Source: Trichinella spiralis
Lineage: Eukaryota > Nematoda > Enoplea > Trichinellida > Trichinellidae
Direction: 5' to 3'
DNA: 23,465 bases
Assembly: GCA_000181795.3 (NCBI GenBank)
Contig: CM012955.1
Location: forward strand, 7,150,423-7,173,887
The notes beneath the pieces were generated by a model. That model searched no databases. It worked only from the letters and a program-made list of their open reading frames with translations, and was not told the DNA's origin. Positions 1 to 8,769 of this stretch are shown here, in pieces (within the stretch, counting starts at the first letter, position 1; each line of letters begins with the position of its first letter). Both the position numbers and the translations under genes were made by a program.

Positions 1-244
1 GGTGGTCCGGTCATCAGTCACCACAGAGCTGAAAAATTACGGACGTGATGAACGTATAGCTGAAATGTGAGCAAGTATAACGACAGAGACGTTATCACGT
101 ACCTTCAGGGCATAACGCACAACTACGGACAGAATGGAATAACTCACTTATTGTCTAATTAAATAATGAAGCAAATAAATGTTATACAAGTTTTTTGTTT
201 TACTTTGTTGAGTTGAGACTTTGAAAAATTCACTGTAAACTTTA
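1..244. other. Left edge, possible gene or element 3' end
   Basis: An open frame of 22 codons runs into the window from the left edge on + and stops at 68-70; an AATAAA signal follows at 174-179. It could be the last codons of a gene whose body lies outside the window, or part of the retroelement debris that begins just downstream. No domain can be recognised in so short a piece. Confidence is low and no function is proposed. Confidence 0.15.
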
Positions 245-282
245 AAAATTCACCTGACAGATCAAGCGGCGAGTTGATCCAT
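245..282 (+). repeat. 38-bp repeat, copy 1, before the BEL/Pao fragment
   Basis: This sequence recurs at 1036-1073 in the same orientation with about three mismatches, all within a 5-base stretch. Its core, GATCAAGCGGCGAGTTGATC, has inverted ends (GATCAA/TTGATC). The two copies bracket about 750 bp that include the reverse-transcriptase fragment. They are too short to be ordinary LTRs and too long for a target-site duplication of this family. Confidence 0.75.
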
Positions 283-660
283 TCCGCCGCCAGGTTGACA
301 TCTCTAAGATGTTTTAACAAATCGGCTTCAACGAACAAGACAGAGATAGATGTGTGCCCATTTTTTTATAAGGACCATGGTGTTCAAGAAATACCTCACG
401 TCAACCGCTTCAAAAGGCTGTGTTTTGGACTGTCGTGTTCACCATTCTTGGTTATGTGTGTCATAAGATACCATGCAAGGAAATACCAAAACAAATTCCC
501 TGAAACTGTGAACGAAATTCTCGAGAACATCTGTGTTGATGATCTGCTGTTGATGAAGAAGGATGATCCTCAGAGATGGTGACGCAATTGAGAACACTGA
601 TGAAGCTCAGCAGATTCAGTTTTGCAAAATGGGCTGGTATCCATTAACAGTGGGCAGCGT
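274..660 (+). mobile_element. BEL/Pao-type LTR retrotransposon fragment (reverse transcriptase), broken
   Basis: The translation carries the linked reverse-transcriptase blocks typical of BEL/Pao elements: a block reading FKRLCFGLSCSPFLV, then a basic stretch with RYHARKY, then the catalytic-site block CVDDLLL, where the family usually has YVDD. Order and spacing match the palm domain. Only this part of pol is visible: no gag, protease, integrase or LTR pair is seen with it, and the reading frame does not continue over a full domain, so it is a broken fossil with a few breaks and large missing parts. It is flanked by two near-identical 38-bp sequences (245-282 and 1036-1073). The age looks moderate, since the motifs remain clear. 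Confidence 0.8.
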
Positions 661-1035
661 TTTGCGTACAACTGCTTGATAAATGGTTTTTTGTGCCTCA
701 AGCTAGGCAATTTAGACCTGGTGGCTCAGGTAAATCTTTTGCGCATAATTTTCTCGAGAAACAGCACTCCGCATTTGCAAGAATTTGTGCGCTTCCGTTG
801 TGTGTTGTGTGAACTGGTAGACGTTGTCCATTGCGTGTTCTTGATAATCGTTATCTGCGTTATCGGTCGCAAACATTGTATTGTATTGCACTGCACATAT
901 GTATTCGTTATTATTGTCAATATTTCATTCATTCTTTTCGTACTGCATATATTTATGCATTATTATTGCTCTGCCCATCTTTGCGTTCTGAGTGTAATTA
1001 ACTGAACTTTTTTGGATGATAAGCATATTTTGGAT

Positions 1036-1073
1036 AAAATTCACCTAAAAGATCAAGCGGCGAGTTGATCCAT
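1036..1073 (+). repeat. 38-bp repeat, copy 2, after the BEL/Pao fragment
   Basis: Same-orientation partner of 245-282, with about three mismatches. The stretch 660-1035 between the fragment and this copy holds no further coding signal I can defend; the 127-codon open frame over 622-1005 is hydrophobic and of biased composition and looks accidental. The 400 bp that follow (1074-1510) are very AT-rich and hold nothing recognised. Confidence 0.75.
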
Positions 1074-1516
1074 ATCTCATCACTTACTCTGCCTTCAACA
1101 CACGGCCTGTTGAGGAGCATGCGCTTGCGTCTGGAGCTCACTGAAGTGTGGAATTTTGAACAGGGTTAATAAGAATTTTCAAAGAAATTTACTTATCACT
1201 CTACTAAAATAGTTTGAAACTATTTTTAAAATTATTATGAATTATTCAAATATGGATTAATGACAATGGAAATATAAATGAAACATACTTGCCCATGCAA
1301 ACATTCAATATAATTTATTATTTTTATGGATGATTTCAACAGATAAAACATTAATACATTATAGGCTATGTAAATGATAAAAGTATTTTTTTAACATAAG
1401 TATGAGAAAAAGTATAAACAATTTTATTAAAATATTAAAAGATTATTTTAAAATTAAATAAGATTAAAAATATTATTTTAAATTTCACATCGTGAATTGT
1501 GATCAAAAGACACTTG

Positions 1517-1732
1517 TCAGATTAATTTTTTCAGCAATTTGATGGCAGCATTGCAGCAGCGACAGATGAATGCTAGACAACTGGGGCAGCAGTTGGAATT
1601 CTTCTCACTTTCCTGTGTTTTTGCATTGATCGGCTGCAAACTTTGCCCTCTTGGCATGGCACATGCCACATTATAATTATTAAAATTGCCGATAATATTT
1701 ACTTGATGACAATCACTTTTCTGATCAAACAT
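1517..1732 (-). CDS. Small Cys-rich putative protein, unrecognised
   Basis: A 71-codon frame starts with ATG at 1732 on the minus strand. A T-rich tract ending in TTTTTTAG lies 11 bases before the ATG, which would suit a cis or trans splice acceptor and a very short leader. The protein has a polar, Asn/Gln/Ser-rich first half and a C-terminal block CCPSCLAFICRCC followed by a basic, hydrophobic tail (AAIKLLKKLI). Clustered cysteines inside a hydrophobic tail recall small Cys-rich membrane-associated peptides, but I do not recognise a family. The sequence is more GC-balanced than its flanks, which favours coding. Upstream exons may exist. It could still be a chance open frame. Confidence 0.35.
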   Translation of the reverse strand: MFDQKSDCHQVNIIGNFNNYNVACAMPRGQSLQPINAKTQESEKNSNCCPSCLAFICRCCNAAIKLLKKLI

Positions 1733-1989
1733 CGCCGATCGTGCTAAAAAAATATTTTAAATTAGAATTTCTAGCTTCGTCTAATCTAACAAAATTTGTA
1801 TTTTTCTGTAATTTCAGTTTTCGCAATTTTTAAAAATGTCGACTTTTTTCAGTAAGAGATGAATAAAATTTGAAAAATTGCTATCAATGTAATGATAATT
1901 ATTGCTTACCGATAGAAGGAATGTTAGCATCTGAATTGATAGCGTTTCTCAAACCGCTTTCCATATTGTTGTCTGATTTTCCATCCCAC

Positions 1990-2797
1990 GTGATAAAATC
2001 TGCCGCAGAAATGCTTAGCGAAGCTTTATTTTTTTTCTCCGTTTGCAGACAGAGCGACTGTAGTTTAGAATGATCTTCGTCGGATTTTGAATTCGACTGA
2101 AAAATGCAACAAGTTTATTAAAATAATATATTATTTACATGCGGTATTGAAAATTGAATATTTATAAAATTTTTCTCATCAATTTGTATTGCATCTCAAT
2201 TTTAACGCATCATCTTAGTGATATGCGTTACGTATATATATAATTATTAAGTAAATTTATCCGCATATCATGTAATAAGAAATACATTTTCAAATAAGAA
2301 AAGTTTTAATTATGTTAAATTTAAATTTTATATTAATCTGAAAACAAATTATATGGAACGTGAAAAATTATTCTATGAAAAGTACCGTAAAGCTCGGATC
2401 AAATGTGTTGTCCATTACAGTTCAGCAACCGTCTTCTGCCAATTTTGCAATGAAACTGATGAAAATATTAACACTGAAGTGGCTGCTCTTCAAACGGTAC
2501 AAAAGTTTTAAAGTATTTTAAAGTGAAATTCAGTGACTTATATTTTAAATTTTACGTTCAAAAATCCATATAAATAATATTGTATAATAAATAATATTTT
2601 TTATTTCAGGAAATATTTTTAATATAAATTATTCTTAATGAAATAATATGTCACGATTATTATTGCCACAATGTTTGATTTTTGACAGTGCGTTGTGAAA
2701 ATTTTTTTCATTAACTGTCATTCTTTACGTGTCTTTTGCTTTTCAATTTTACATCTTAGACTCCGTTGGCTGTGCATTACCTATACACAAAGCCGAT
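1990..2797 (+). repeat. Left arm of a large inverted repeat
   Basis: The reverse complement of this stretch is found at 7494-8305. From about 2145 to 2797 the two arms are nearly identical by eye (roughly 98%, scattered single-base differences, one 1-base indel). Outward from 2145 identity falls to about 85% near 2050-2090 and to about 70% near 1990-2040, where only blocks such as the one around GCCGCAG and GACAGAGCGACTGTAGTTT still align. The inner edge is sharp: similarity stops at CCGAT (2797 and 7494). The arm carries a small putative gene at 2353-2627. Further outward an ATG-led stretch at 1921 resembles the start of a frame also seen at 22.1 kb. Confidence 0.92.
2353..2627 (+). CDS. Small putative gene in left arm, unrecognised (53 codons, one intron)
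   Basis: Exon 1 runs from ATG at 2353 to 2496; a phase-0 intron 2497-2609 begins GTACAA and ends TTTATTTCAG; exon 2 adds five codons and a stop at 2625-2627. Without splicing the frame ends four codons later at 2511, so both forms give 52-53 residues. The protein opens with a charged helix (MEREKLFYEKYRKAR), then a hydrophobic stretch and a CxxC pair (VFCQFCNETDEN), suggesting a small metal-binding or disulfide unit, but no family is recognised. The frame is open for about 100 bases upstream of the ATG, so it may be the end of a longer gene. A second copy with the same exon layout lies at 7664-7938. Composition is clearly less AT-rich than the flanks. Confidence 0.4.
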
Positions 2798-4053
2798 ACA
2801 GTTTAACATTGTGCTGAAATTTATAAATCAATTAATTTATTTTAATTTAATTTAGAAAGATGTATGTGCGTTCTTGAAACAGAGATACATACGAAAAAAA
2901 TTAAGATTTGATCGCCCCCGTAACTTTACTCATGTAAAGTAATATGTTTAACATAATTTAACGTCTGCCAGATTAATTTTCACATCTGTTGAAACTTTTC
3001 ATAAATAATGAATATGAGATTTATGAAATTCTGCAGGTTTTAAGTACTTTTTCAATATTGAGTTTATGCTTTTTGGTTACAAAATGCCGTTGTGAATAAT
3101 TTGTTTAGGGAATTAATAGCAAATCAGTTAATTTTATAGATCTGAACGATGTGTGAAATAGTTTTATATTTTTTGTGCTGGTAGCTTTCAACAGACGTTG
3201 TTCGTTTTGTATGCCTTTCATCAGTTGAATGTTTTTGTTATTATTTTATAAGAGAAAAGATGTATGTTACAGTTATTTAAGAATGTTCAGGTTTAATTTT
3301 ATTTATCATGATTTGTTCTGTAGGCTGCGTGCATTTTTTATTTGATGATACAGTTACTTATATTGTCTACCTAATGAGTAAAAAATTAATACCATACAAG
3401 ACAATACAATATAAAATTCGGTTGTAACAGATGAATGCACATATCATCTTTATTAGCTATGATAAACGAAATGCAATCTGCCGGTGTGTGAGTTTAGTCC
3501 TTCAATGAGCAGTTTACTGTTGTTTCTGTTATCTTTTATATTTCTAAATATTTTTTATGAATAGCGGTGACAAATTAAATATTTCACAAAAGCACCGCAT
3601 GCGCTGTGAAATTTTTCGCCTAAAATAACAAGGTCTTTCTGATTTGAATTATTTATTGAATAGGAGCGGCATTTTGCTCATTGTTTGCTGGGCTATTGAG
3701 TTTCATTACATAAGCAGATTTGAAATGTTAATCGCAGTTGATAATTGCACTTGTTTATTGAAAGTTGGAAAGAAGCCAATTTTGGCGGAAATTTCATGTT
3801 CACATGCTATACTGAACAGCTGTTTTAATTTGAAAAGTTGCAAACTGTTCATTTTGTTGTAACGGTAGTAAATCAAAAAGCATGAAAGAAACTAGATGGC
3901 TTTGTTTTACATTTTGCGATGTTGTTTTTCAAAAGTACTACGGGTTGGAAATCAGCTTTTAAATTTATGATAACTAAAGATCAGCTGCCGACATGTTTAA
4001 AATTTCCAACTTTCAGAAACTGTCATAAATCAAATTGAATTGCTGTTTTACAG
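2798..4053. other. AT-rich spacer, no gene recognised
   Basis: This 1.25 kb holds only short accidental frames. The 72-codon frame at 3644-3862 has no start context, splice signals or family resemblance. No tandem repeat or transposon end is seen. It may contain upstream exons or promoter sequence of the genes at 4.05-5.13 kb, but none can be picked out. Confidence 0.5.
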
Positions 4054-4244
4054 CTTTTATTAGAGCGTTGCAGCTTGCAAAGCTGAAATGTGGAATGAAA
4101 TTGTTCCGTTATTCAAAAGTAACGCCTTTTTTCGATATGATATCTTTTTATTGGAAATATTTTGATGAGAATTTGATATTTCAAAGTATACTTTGTATAG
4201 TTGTATCTGTCGCGGTGATGATCATTTGTAATAAGATAAATTGA
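4054..4244 (+). CDS. Putative terminal exon with C-terminal membrane segment, unrecognised
   Basis: A plausible acceptor (GCTGTTTTACAG, ending at 4053) opens a 62-codon frame that stops at 4242-4244. The protein has a basic start (RALQLAKLKCGMKLFRYSK), an aromatic stretch with FFDMISFYWKYFDE, and a single hydrophobic segment of about 20 residues (SILCIVVSVAVMIIC) ending in NKIN. This is the layout of a small tail-anchored or single-pass membrane protein, for example of mitochondria or ER, but I recognise no family. The first codon is split, so an upstream exon would be needed; none was found with confidence. The stop lies 94 bases before the candidate S15 start. A chance open frame remains possible. 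Confidence 0.3.
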
Positions 4245-4588
4245 CACAAATTTTAGTAAGCATTTTAAAATATTGTTTTATAGCAGACGTACATCTTTCA
4301 ACTTTGCAGTACAAAAATTTGAATTATTCTGATTGACATGCAGACAAACATAACTTCAACGGATCAAGTAAGGTGGTACAGCAAAATTTTGGAAAAGCCT
4401 TAGAAAAATGTTCCCTCTATAAGGAAGGTGGTGATTGCTTTATCTAAGATGGATATTAAGTTGAAAAGTTTATAGGATTGATTGAAAAACTTGTTAAAAT
4501 GTTTACTGGAAATTTTGAAATATGCGCATTGTAGATTTAAATGGTATTTTGCATTAATTTACTTTATGGAGGAGTATAATTATTGTAG

Positions 4589-5132
4589 AAGCCTGGATGG
4601 TTGCGGCAGTCTATCTATATCTCAATAAACCATCGCCGAAAGTTGCTTAGACTGTTACGGGAACAAGACAATGAATCTTTTGAAAATGTACTCAATCAAC
4701 TAAAGATTGCATATTACGCTCCACCTTTAAACGAAGATTTGCCACTTTTTACTCGGAAAGGGTGGATAGAGTATATTGTATGCTGCAGATGTTTTTGTAA
4801 TATTTCTTTGAAAACTAATTTGTAAATGTTGTTTTCAGATTCGGCGCAAAGTGGAGATGATCAAAGAAGACAAACTAAGAGCGCATCACGAGATTTTGAA
4901 AAAGAAGCGAGAAATTTTTCTGACCGAGAAAGAACCATTGCTAGCTGCATTGAATGAAGAAGAGAAAGCCATTCTCGAAGAACTGAATGCAGTGGTCAAT
5001 CAGAACAGTGAGCCGTTGAAAGTAGCTGGAGAATATGCTGGTCATGAGATTGATCAAATATCTGAAAATGAAATGCACTCTTATTATTATATGCCGAACA
5101 AATTGGAAACTGAAAGAATTTACTTAGATTGA
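4589..5132 (+). CDS. MRPS15: Mitochondrial ribosomal protein S15 (uS15m), 3' exons
   Basis: Exon 4589-4777, a 61-bp phase-0 intron (4778-4838, GTATGC to TTTTCAG) and exon 4839-5132 encode about 160 residues. The first exon carries the uS15 signature helix: ISINHRRKLLRLLREQD, then FENVLNQLKIAYYAPP, matching animal MRPS15 (RRK-LL-LR, a 15-residue helix, then IxYxxPP). The second exon is the charged C-terminal extension typical of the mitochondrial form. The protein would sit in the small subunit of the mitochondrial ribosome, binding 12S rRNA. The acceptor TTATTGTAG at 4588 shows that more exons lie upstream. A candidate first exon is 4338-4367 (ATG, ten codons, then GTAAGG), which joins in phase, but the resulting protein would lack the first uS15 helices and a clear transit peptide. 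A frame at 4404-4470 with KVVIALSKMDIKLK resembles the missing helix (human IIALSVKIR) but does not splice in phase. The 3' exons are secure, the 5' end is not. Confidence 0.8.
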
Positions 5133-5324
5133 TAGATTTGTTTTCATGTATGACTCACTAATATATTTTTATTTATTTATGATTTTTATAACAACAAAAG
5201 CAATAATAATAGTAATAATAGCAGTATTTGTGATAATATGAAAAAGTTTATCATTTTTAGCATTCAACAAGTTTTATTCACGAAGGAAAGAGGAATGCTT
5301 TTCCTAACGGTAAGCTGCAACATT

Positions 5325-5700
5325 TCATCTATGGCCATCATTGTAGCGTCGATGTTGACGTTGTTTTGGTTCACCCGACACTGTAATTTTTGGACACGAG
5401 CCCACTTTTGTCACTAATATTGGAAATTAAAGAGTAGGGATTTAACGCAAATGATGCAGCTTTGAAAAAATTGTCATATTCACCTGGTAATATTAAGCAT
5501 CTCCGGCCAATACATGTTGGACAGCATTTTTTTTGAAAGTGGCAGTCAGTGTCCATTGAACATCTCCTGGAAAATTGAATCTGCCTGGGATGTACTGAAC
5601 GGGGACATGAAGATTCTGTATTTGTTGGTCTTTTTGTTTTTGCATTAGCATGTGCATCTCGTATTGCTTTTTTCTGTTCCAAACACTTTCCGCCAGCAAC
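5325..5700 (-). CDS. WAP-like Cys-rich protein, 3' exons
   Basis: On the minus strand exon 5700-5484 (acceptor GATGACAG) is joined through a 103-bp intron (5483-5381) to exon 5380-5325, giving about 90 residues. The first exon has eight cysteines; the block RRCSMDTDCHFQKKCC, then CIGRRC, follows the whey acidic protein four-disulfide core pattern C-x5-C-x5-CC, with the usual DxDC, though the last two spacings are 2 and 4. An SCP motif precedes it, as in WAP domains. The last exon gives a basic tail (PVSGEPKQRQHRRY). WAP proteins are usually secreted protease inhibitors or antimicrobial; that role is inferred. Upstream exons, including any signal peptide, were not found. A second frame over 5699-5493 is also open and reads like coding sequence, so the exon frame needs transcript support. 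The gene is convergent with MRPS15, 192 bp apart. Confidence 0.55.
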
Positions 5701-5985
5701 CTGTCATCACATCGTTTGAAATCTGAAATAATTTTTCATTTTAAGAGAAGTATTCTCCTAACAGTATATTTCATGTGCTCACGTGATCGTGAAAATGTTT
5801 TATTGTTTGAACATGAAATATTGCAGTACTTCATTTTCAAAATAAACTTTGTAACAAATAGGGCATGGTTTTTATTCGTTCATTTGAAAATTTTCGAATA
5901 ATGAACAATACAGTTTATAAATCGCAATTAATCGAATACTTCGGTCAACTAAATTCATTTAGCTAAATGAGTTACTCTTTTTATT

Positions 5986-7095
5986 TTAGCTTTTCATAAG
6001 ATATGAACGTAGTAAACAAAGCGTATCAATCGTTTCGTCTTTCAACGACAATCGTAATTTTGTAACGAAAAGTCCAGCTCCGCTAAAACTACGGTCAGCC
6101 TCACAGGATGCCGGTGGTACATTTATAAGTGCATCATATAACTTTTGTAGTGTCTTTGGACGTTGTCCAACGGCTTCGAAGACAGTCATTTTGTTCTTGA
6201 TAATTTTTATGATATCTTTGCCTGATGACAACTATCCATCAAGTCACATTTAAAATACATTCTTCTTCTGATCAATGTATCGAGTTGATCCGCCACACCT
6301 TTACTTATATCATGATCGCATTTTTTCGCTATTATCACCATTTCCGTTAATATCTTTTGTTTCCTCTACCTGAATTTTGAACATCCTATCAAACAGATCC
6401 TTTGCAGTAGCCTTCATGTCTCGTTTATTTAGTCTGGTTAAGTATGCAGTTTGAACTTGATGAGGAAACGTAGCTTGAAGGATTATCAAGGTACACAATA
6501 AGCTGCACAGAGATGAGTTTTTAGTTTCTTCTATTCTATTTTATTCTATTCTTCATCGCATTGAAGAACTTTTTGGCAATGTCGCTCCTTTGCTCTTTAA
6601 GATTTCACAACAAAAATTCAAGAACAGTTTCGGCTGTTGCTAGAGAACAATCTTTTCTTCCAAGCGCATTGACGAACACTGCAACTGGCTCCAAAGCATT
6701 CACGATGTCGGATATTAAGGTTAGTTCCGTTTCAGACAGGAAGTTATCAACGTCTGACAAACTTTTCAAAGCACTTTTAACGCAATCCTTCATCTCCAGA
6801 AACCTTCGCAACATTGTCAACATGGAATTCCATCTGACGCGACTGTCCATCATCACATCGCACATCTTTTGAAGACAATCATTTTTGACTGGTAATTGCA
6901 TAAAGGAAGCAACAATTTTGCGTACTTTTTTCACCACATTACCTACTTTAACAACAAATTCATTTTTTTATGTCAGCTGCATTTTCCAGGTATTCATAAA
7001 AATCATCATATTCACAGTTTTCATCGTCAGAAGAATGTGTATGCATATTTCACGAATTTGTCGTAAGTTAAATGTGAATTCCATGGCATCCAACA
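5986..7095 (-). mobile_element. hAT DNA transposon remnant (transposase 3' half)
   Basis: Three blocks lie in correct order on the minus strand. First (about 7090-6600): an acidic stretch (HSSDDENCEYDDFYEYLE), then KVRKIVASF, the hallmark VRWNSMLTMLRRFLEMKDCV and ALEPVAVFVNAL. Second (about 6600-6310): LKEQRSDIAKKFFNAM and NRI, then YLDNPSSY. Third (6231-5986): the C-terminal dimerisation domain with NVPPASCEADRSFSGAG, the family's SExERxFSxxG motif, ending in LCLLRSYL. The N-terminal BED finger and the first catalytic Asp region are not seen. The frame is broken: an A-run shift near 6970, in-frame stops near 6540-6570, a frame change between 6480 and 6500 and a gap before 6240. No terminal inverted repeats were found, so it is a truncated, dead copy. 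Confidence 0.88.
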
Positions 7096-7493
7096 CAAAA
7101 GATTTCTAGTAATAATGATTAATGAATAATGAAAAATGTGCTGTTTTGAGAAAGGAAATTTGTTTAGCGCTGAAGTTACAAGCGGCAAAGTATGATAACA
7201 ATTTTATATCAACTTTTCTACAATTACAAGCACAAAGCAGTAATAAGCGCGTGCTTGTTCCTTTGGCACTGTTCTAAAATGAGACTATGCAAATTTATTT
7301 ATTGCAGAAAATTCAAATATATTAACCGTGCTATGATGAGCAGAAAATGCTGCATAGGCGTAAATTATTTGTAAATGCGTTTCAATTTTAAACTGCAGCA
7401 AACATTAGCAACAACACTCAGCAAACATCAGCTTTATTTATCTCAATAATAAAACTTCATTGAAAACATAACAGTAGCTGTGAAAAAGTAGCC

Positions 7494-8305
7494 ATCGGCT
7501 TTGTGTATAGGTAATGCACAGCCAACGGAGTCTAAGATGTAAAATTGAAAAGCAAAAGACACGTAAAGAATGACAGTTAATGAAAAAAATTTTCACAACG
7601 CACAGTCAAAAATCAAACATTGTGGCAATAATAATCGTGACATATTATTTCATTAAGAATGATTTATATTAAAAATATTTCCTGAAATAAAAAATATTAT
7701 TTATTATACAATATTATTTATATGGATTTTTGAACGTAAAATTTAAAATATAAGTCACTGAATTTCACTTTAAAATACTTTAAAACTTTTGTACCGTTTG
7801 AAGAGCAGCCACTTCAGTGTTAATATTTTCATCAGTTTCATTGCAAAATTGGCAGAAGACGGTTGCTGAACTGTAATGGACAACACATTTGATCCGAGCT
7901 TTACGGTACTTTTCATAGAATAATTTTTCACGTTCCATATAATTTGTTTTCAGATTAATATAAAATTCAAATTTAACATAATTAAAACTTTTCTTATTTG
8001 AAAATGTATTTCTTATTACATGATATGCAGATAAATTTACTTAATAATTATATATATACGTAACGCATATCACTAAGATGATGCGCTAAAATTGAGATGC
8101 AATACAAATTGGATGAGAAAAATTTTATAAGTATTCAATTTTCAATACCGCATGTAAATAATATATTATTTTAATAAATTTGGTGCATTTTTCAGCCAAA
8201 TTCAAAACCGACGAAAAATCATTCTCAAACTACAGTCGCTCTGTCCTGCAATCGAGAAAAAAAAAAAACTCCTTAACCTTTCCTGCGGCAATTTTATAAG
8301 AAAAA
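7494..8305 (-). repeat. Right arm of the large inverted repeat
   Basis: Reverse-complement partner of 1990-2797, nearly identical over 7494-8155 and increasingly diverged toward 8305. It carries the second copy of the small putative gene (7664-7938, -). Beyond it the sequence continues into a segment shared with 22.08-22.26 kb. The intervening 4.7 kb contains host-type genes, so the arms are not simply the ends of one transposon. Confidence 0.92.
7664..7938 (-). CDS. Small putative gene in right arm, copy of 2353-2627
   Basis: ATG at 7938-7936 opens exon 1 (7938-7795, 48 codons); the intron 7794-7682 and exon 2 (7681-7664) match the left copy in length and splice sites. By eye the coding exons of the two copies are identical, while the arms around them differ at scattered positions. 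As in the left copy the product has a charged N-terminal helix and a CxxC pair, and no family is recognised. Conservation of an open frame over a duplicated segment is compatible with function, but a recent duplication or gene conversion would give the same picture. Confidence 0.4.
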
Positions 8306-8467
8306 CATTAACTCTGTGAACAGGAGCGAAGAGAAAGATTGGAAAGATTAAATTCTTTTGCGAACGAGAAACATTTTCAGAGAGCGCTACAGCTGAAATG
8401 AGAAAATATTTCAGTGCTAACATTCAACAATCACCACTCCCAGTTTCAGCTGAAAACTGCAGCTGTG
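8296..8467 (-). repeat. Dispersed segment B, copy beside the right arm
   Basis: Reverse complement of 22083-22257, about 80-85% identical by eye. On the minus strand it contains an ATG-led stretch beginning MLALKYF (from 8423) that parallels MLASKYF at 22128 and, more weakly, MLASELI at 1921. All three are followed by hydrophobic codons. This suggests a decayed or small gene family, or a repeat family, present three times in the window. Confidence 0.8.
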
Positions 8468-8470
8468 GAC

Positions 8471-8763
8471 GTGAATTTGAAGCAGCTTTAATCGTTTTTC
8501 TGCTTGGTGCTGTCCATCGCTTTCTTTCTGCCTTCGAAGTGCTTCACTTTTATTTATCCATGCGAGTTTAAAAATACGGTTCAAAAAAATGTCAACCAAC
8601 AAAGTACTTTGCTCATCAAATAAATAACTCTTTAGCTGGCAATTATATGAGATTTTTGCATTAGATACTTTGCCATTTGTCAGAAATTATTCTGACGAAT
8701 AGCTAATGGTGATTTTAGTAGGATGGGAAAATCTACAATTGATAAACTGTCCACAGCTGCAGC
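8471..8763 (+). repeat. Dispersed segment A, copy 1
   Basis: Matches 21801-22092 in the same orientation at about 75-80% identity, from GTGAATTTGAAGCAGC to GTCYACAGCTGCAG. The last 14 bases recur inverted just before the segment (about 8456-8469), so here the segment is bounded by inverted 14-base ends. In this copy A lies beside reverse-complemented B; in the other copy A lies beside B in its other orientation. Reverse-strand translation of both copies keeps a WINKSExLR motif, but neither copy forms a convincing gene. Confidence 0.8.
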
Positions 8764-8769
8764 TTTCTA

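Noticed and set aside
622-1005. 127-codon + frame after the BEL/Pao fragment
   Set aside because: Very hydrophobic and rich in Cys, Ile and Val with no domain; opens by chance in T-rich DNA and is matched by an equally open minus frame.
1990-8305. The inverted arms as terminal repeats of a giant DNA transposon such as a Polinton
   Set aside because: The spacer is only 4.7 kb and holds host-type genes and an unrelated hAT remnant; no polymerase, integrase or capsid sequence is seen.
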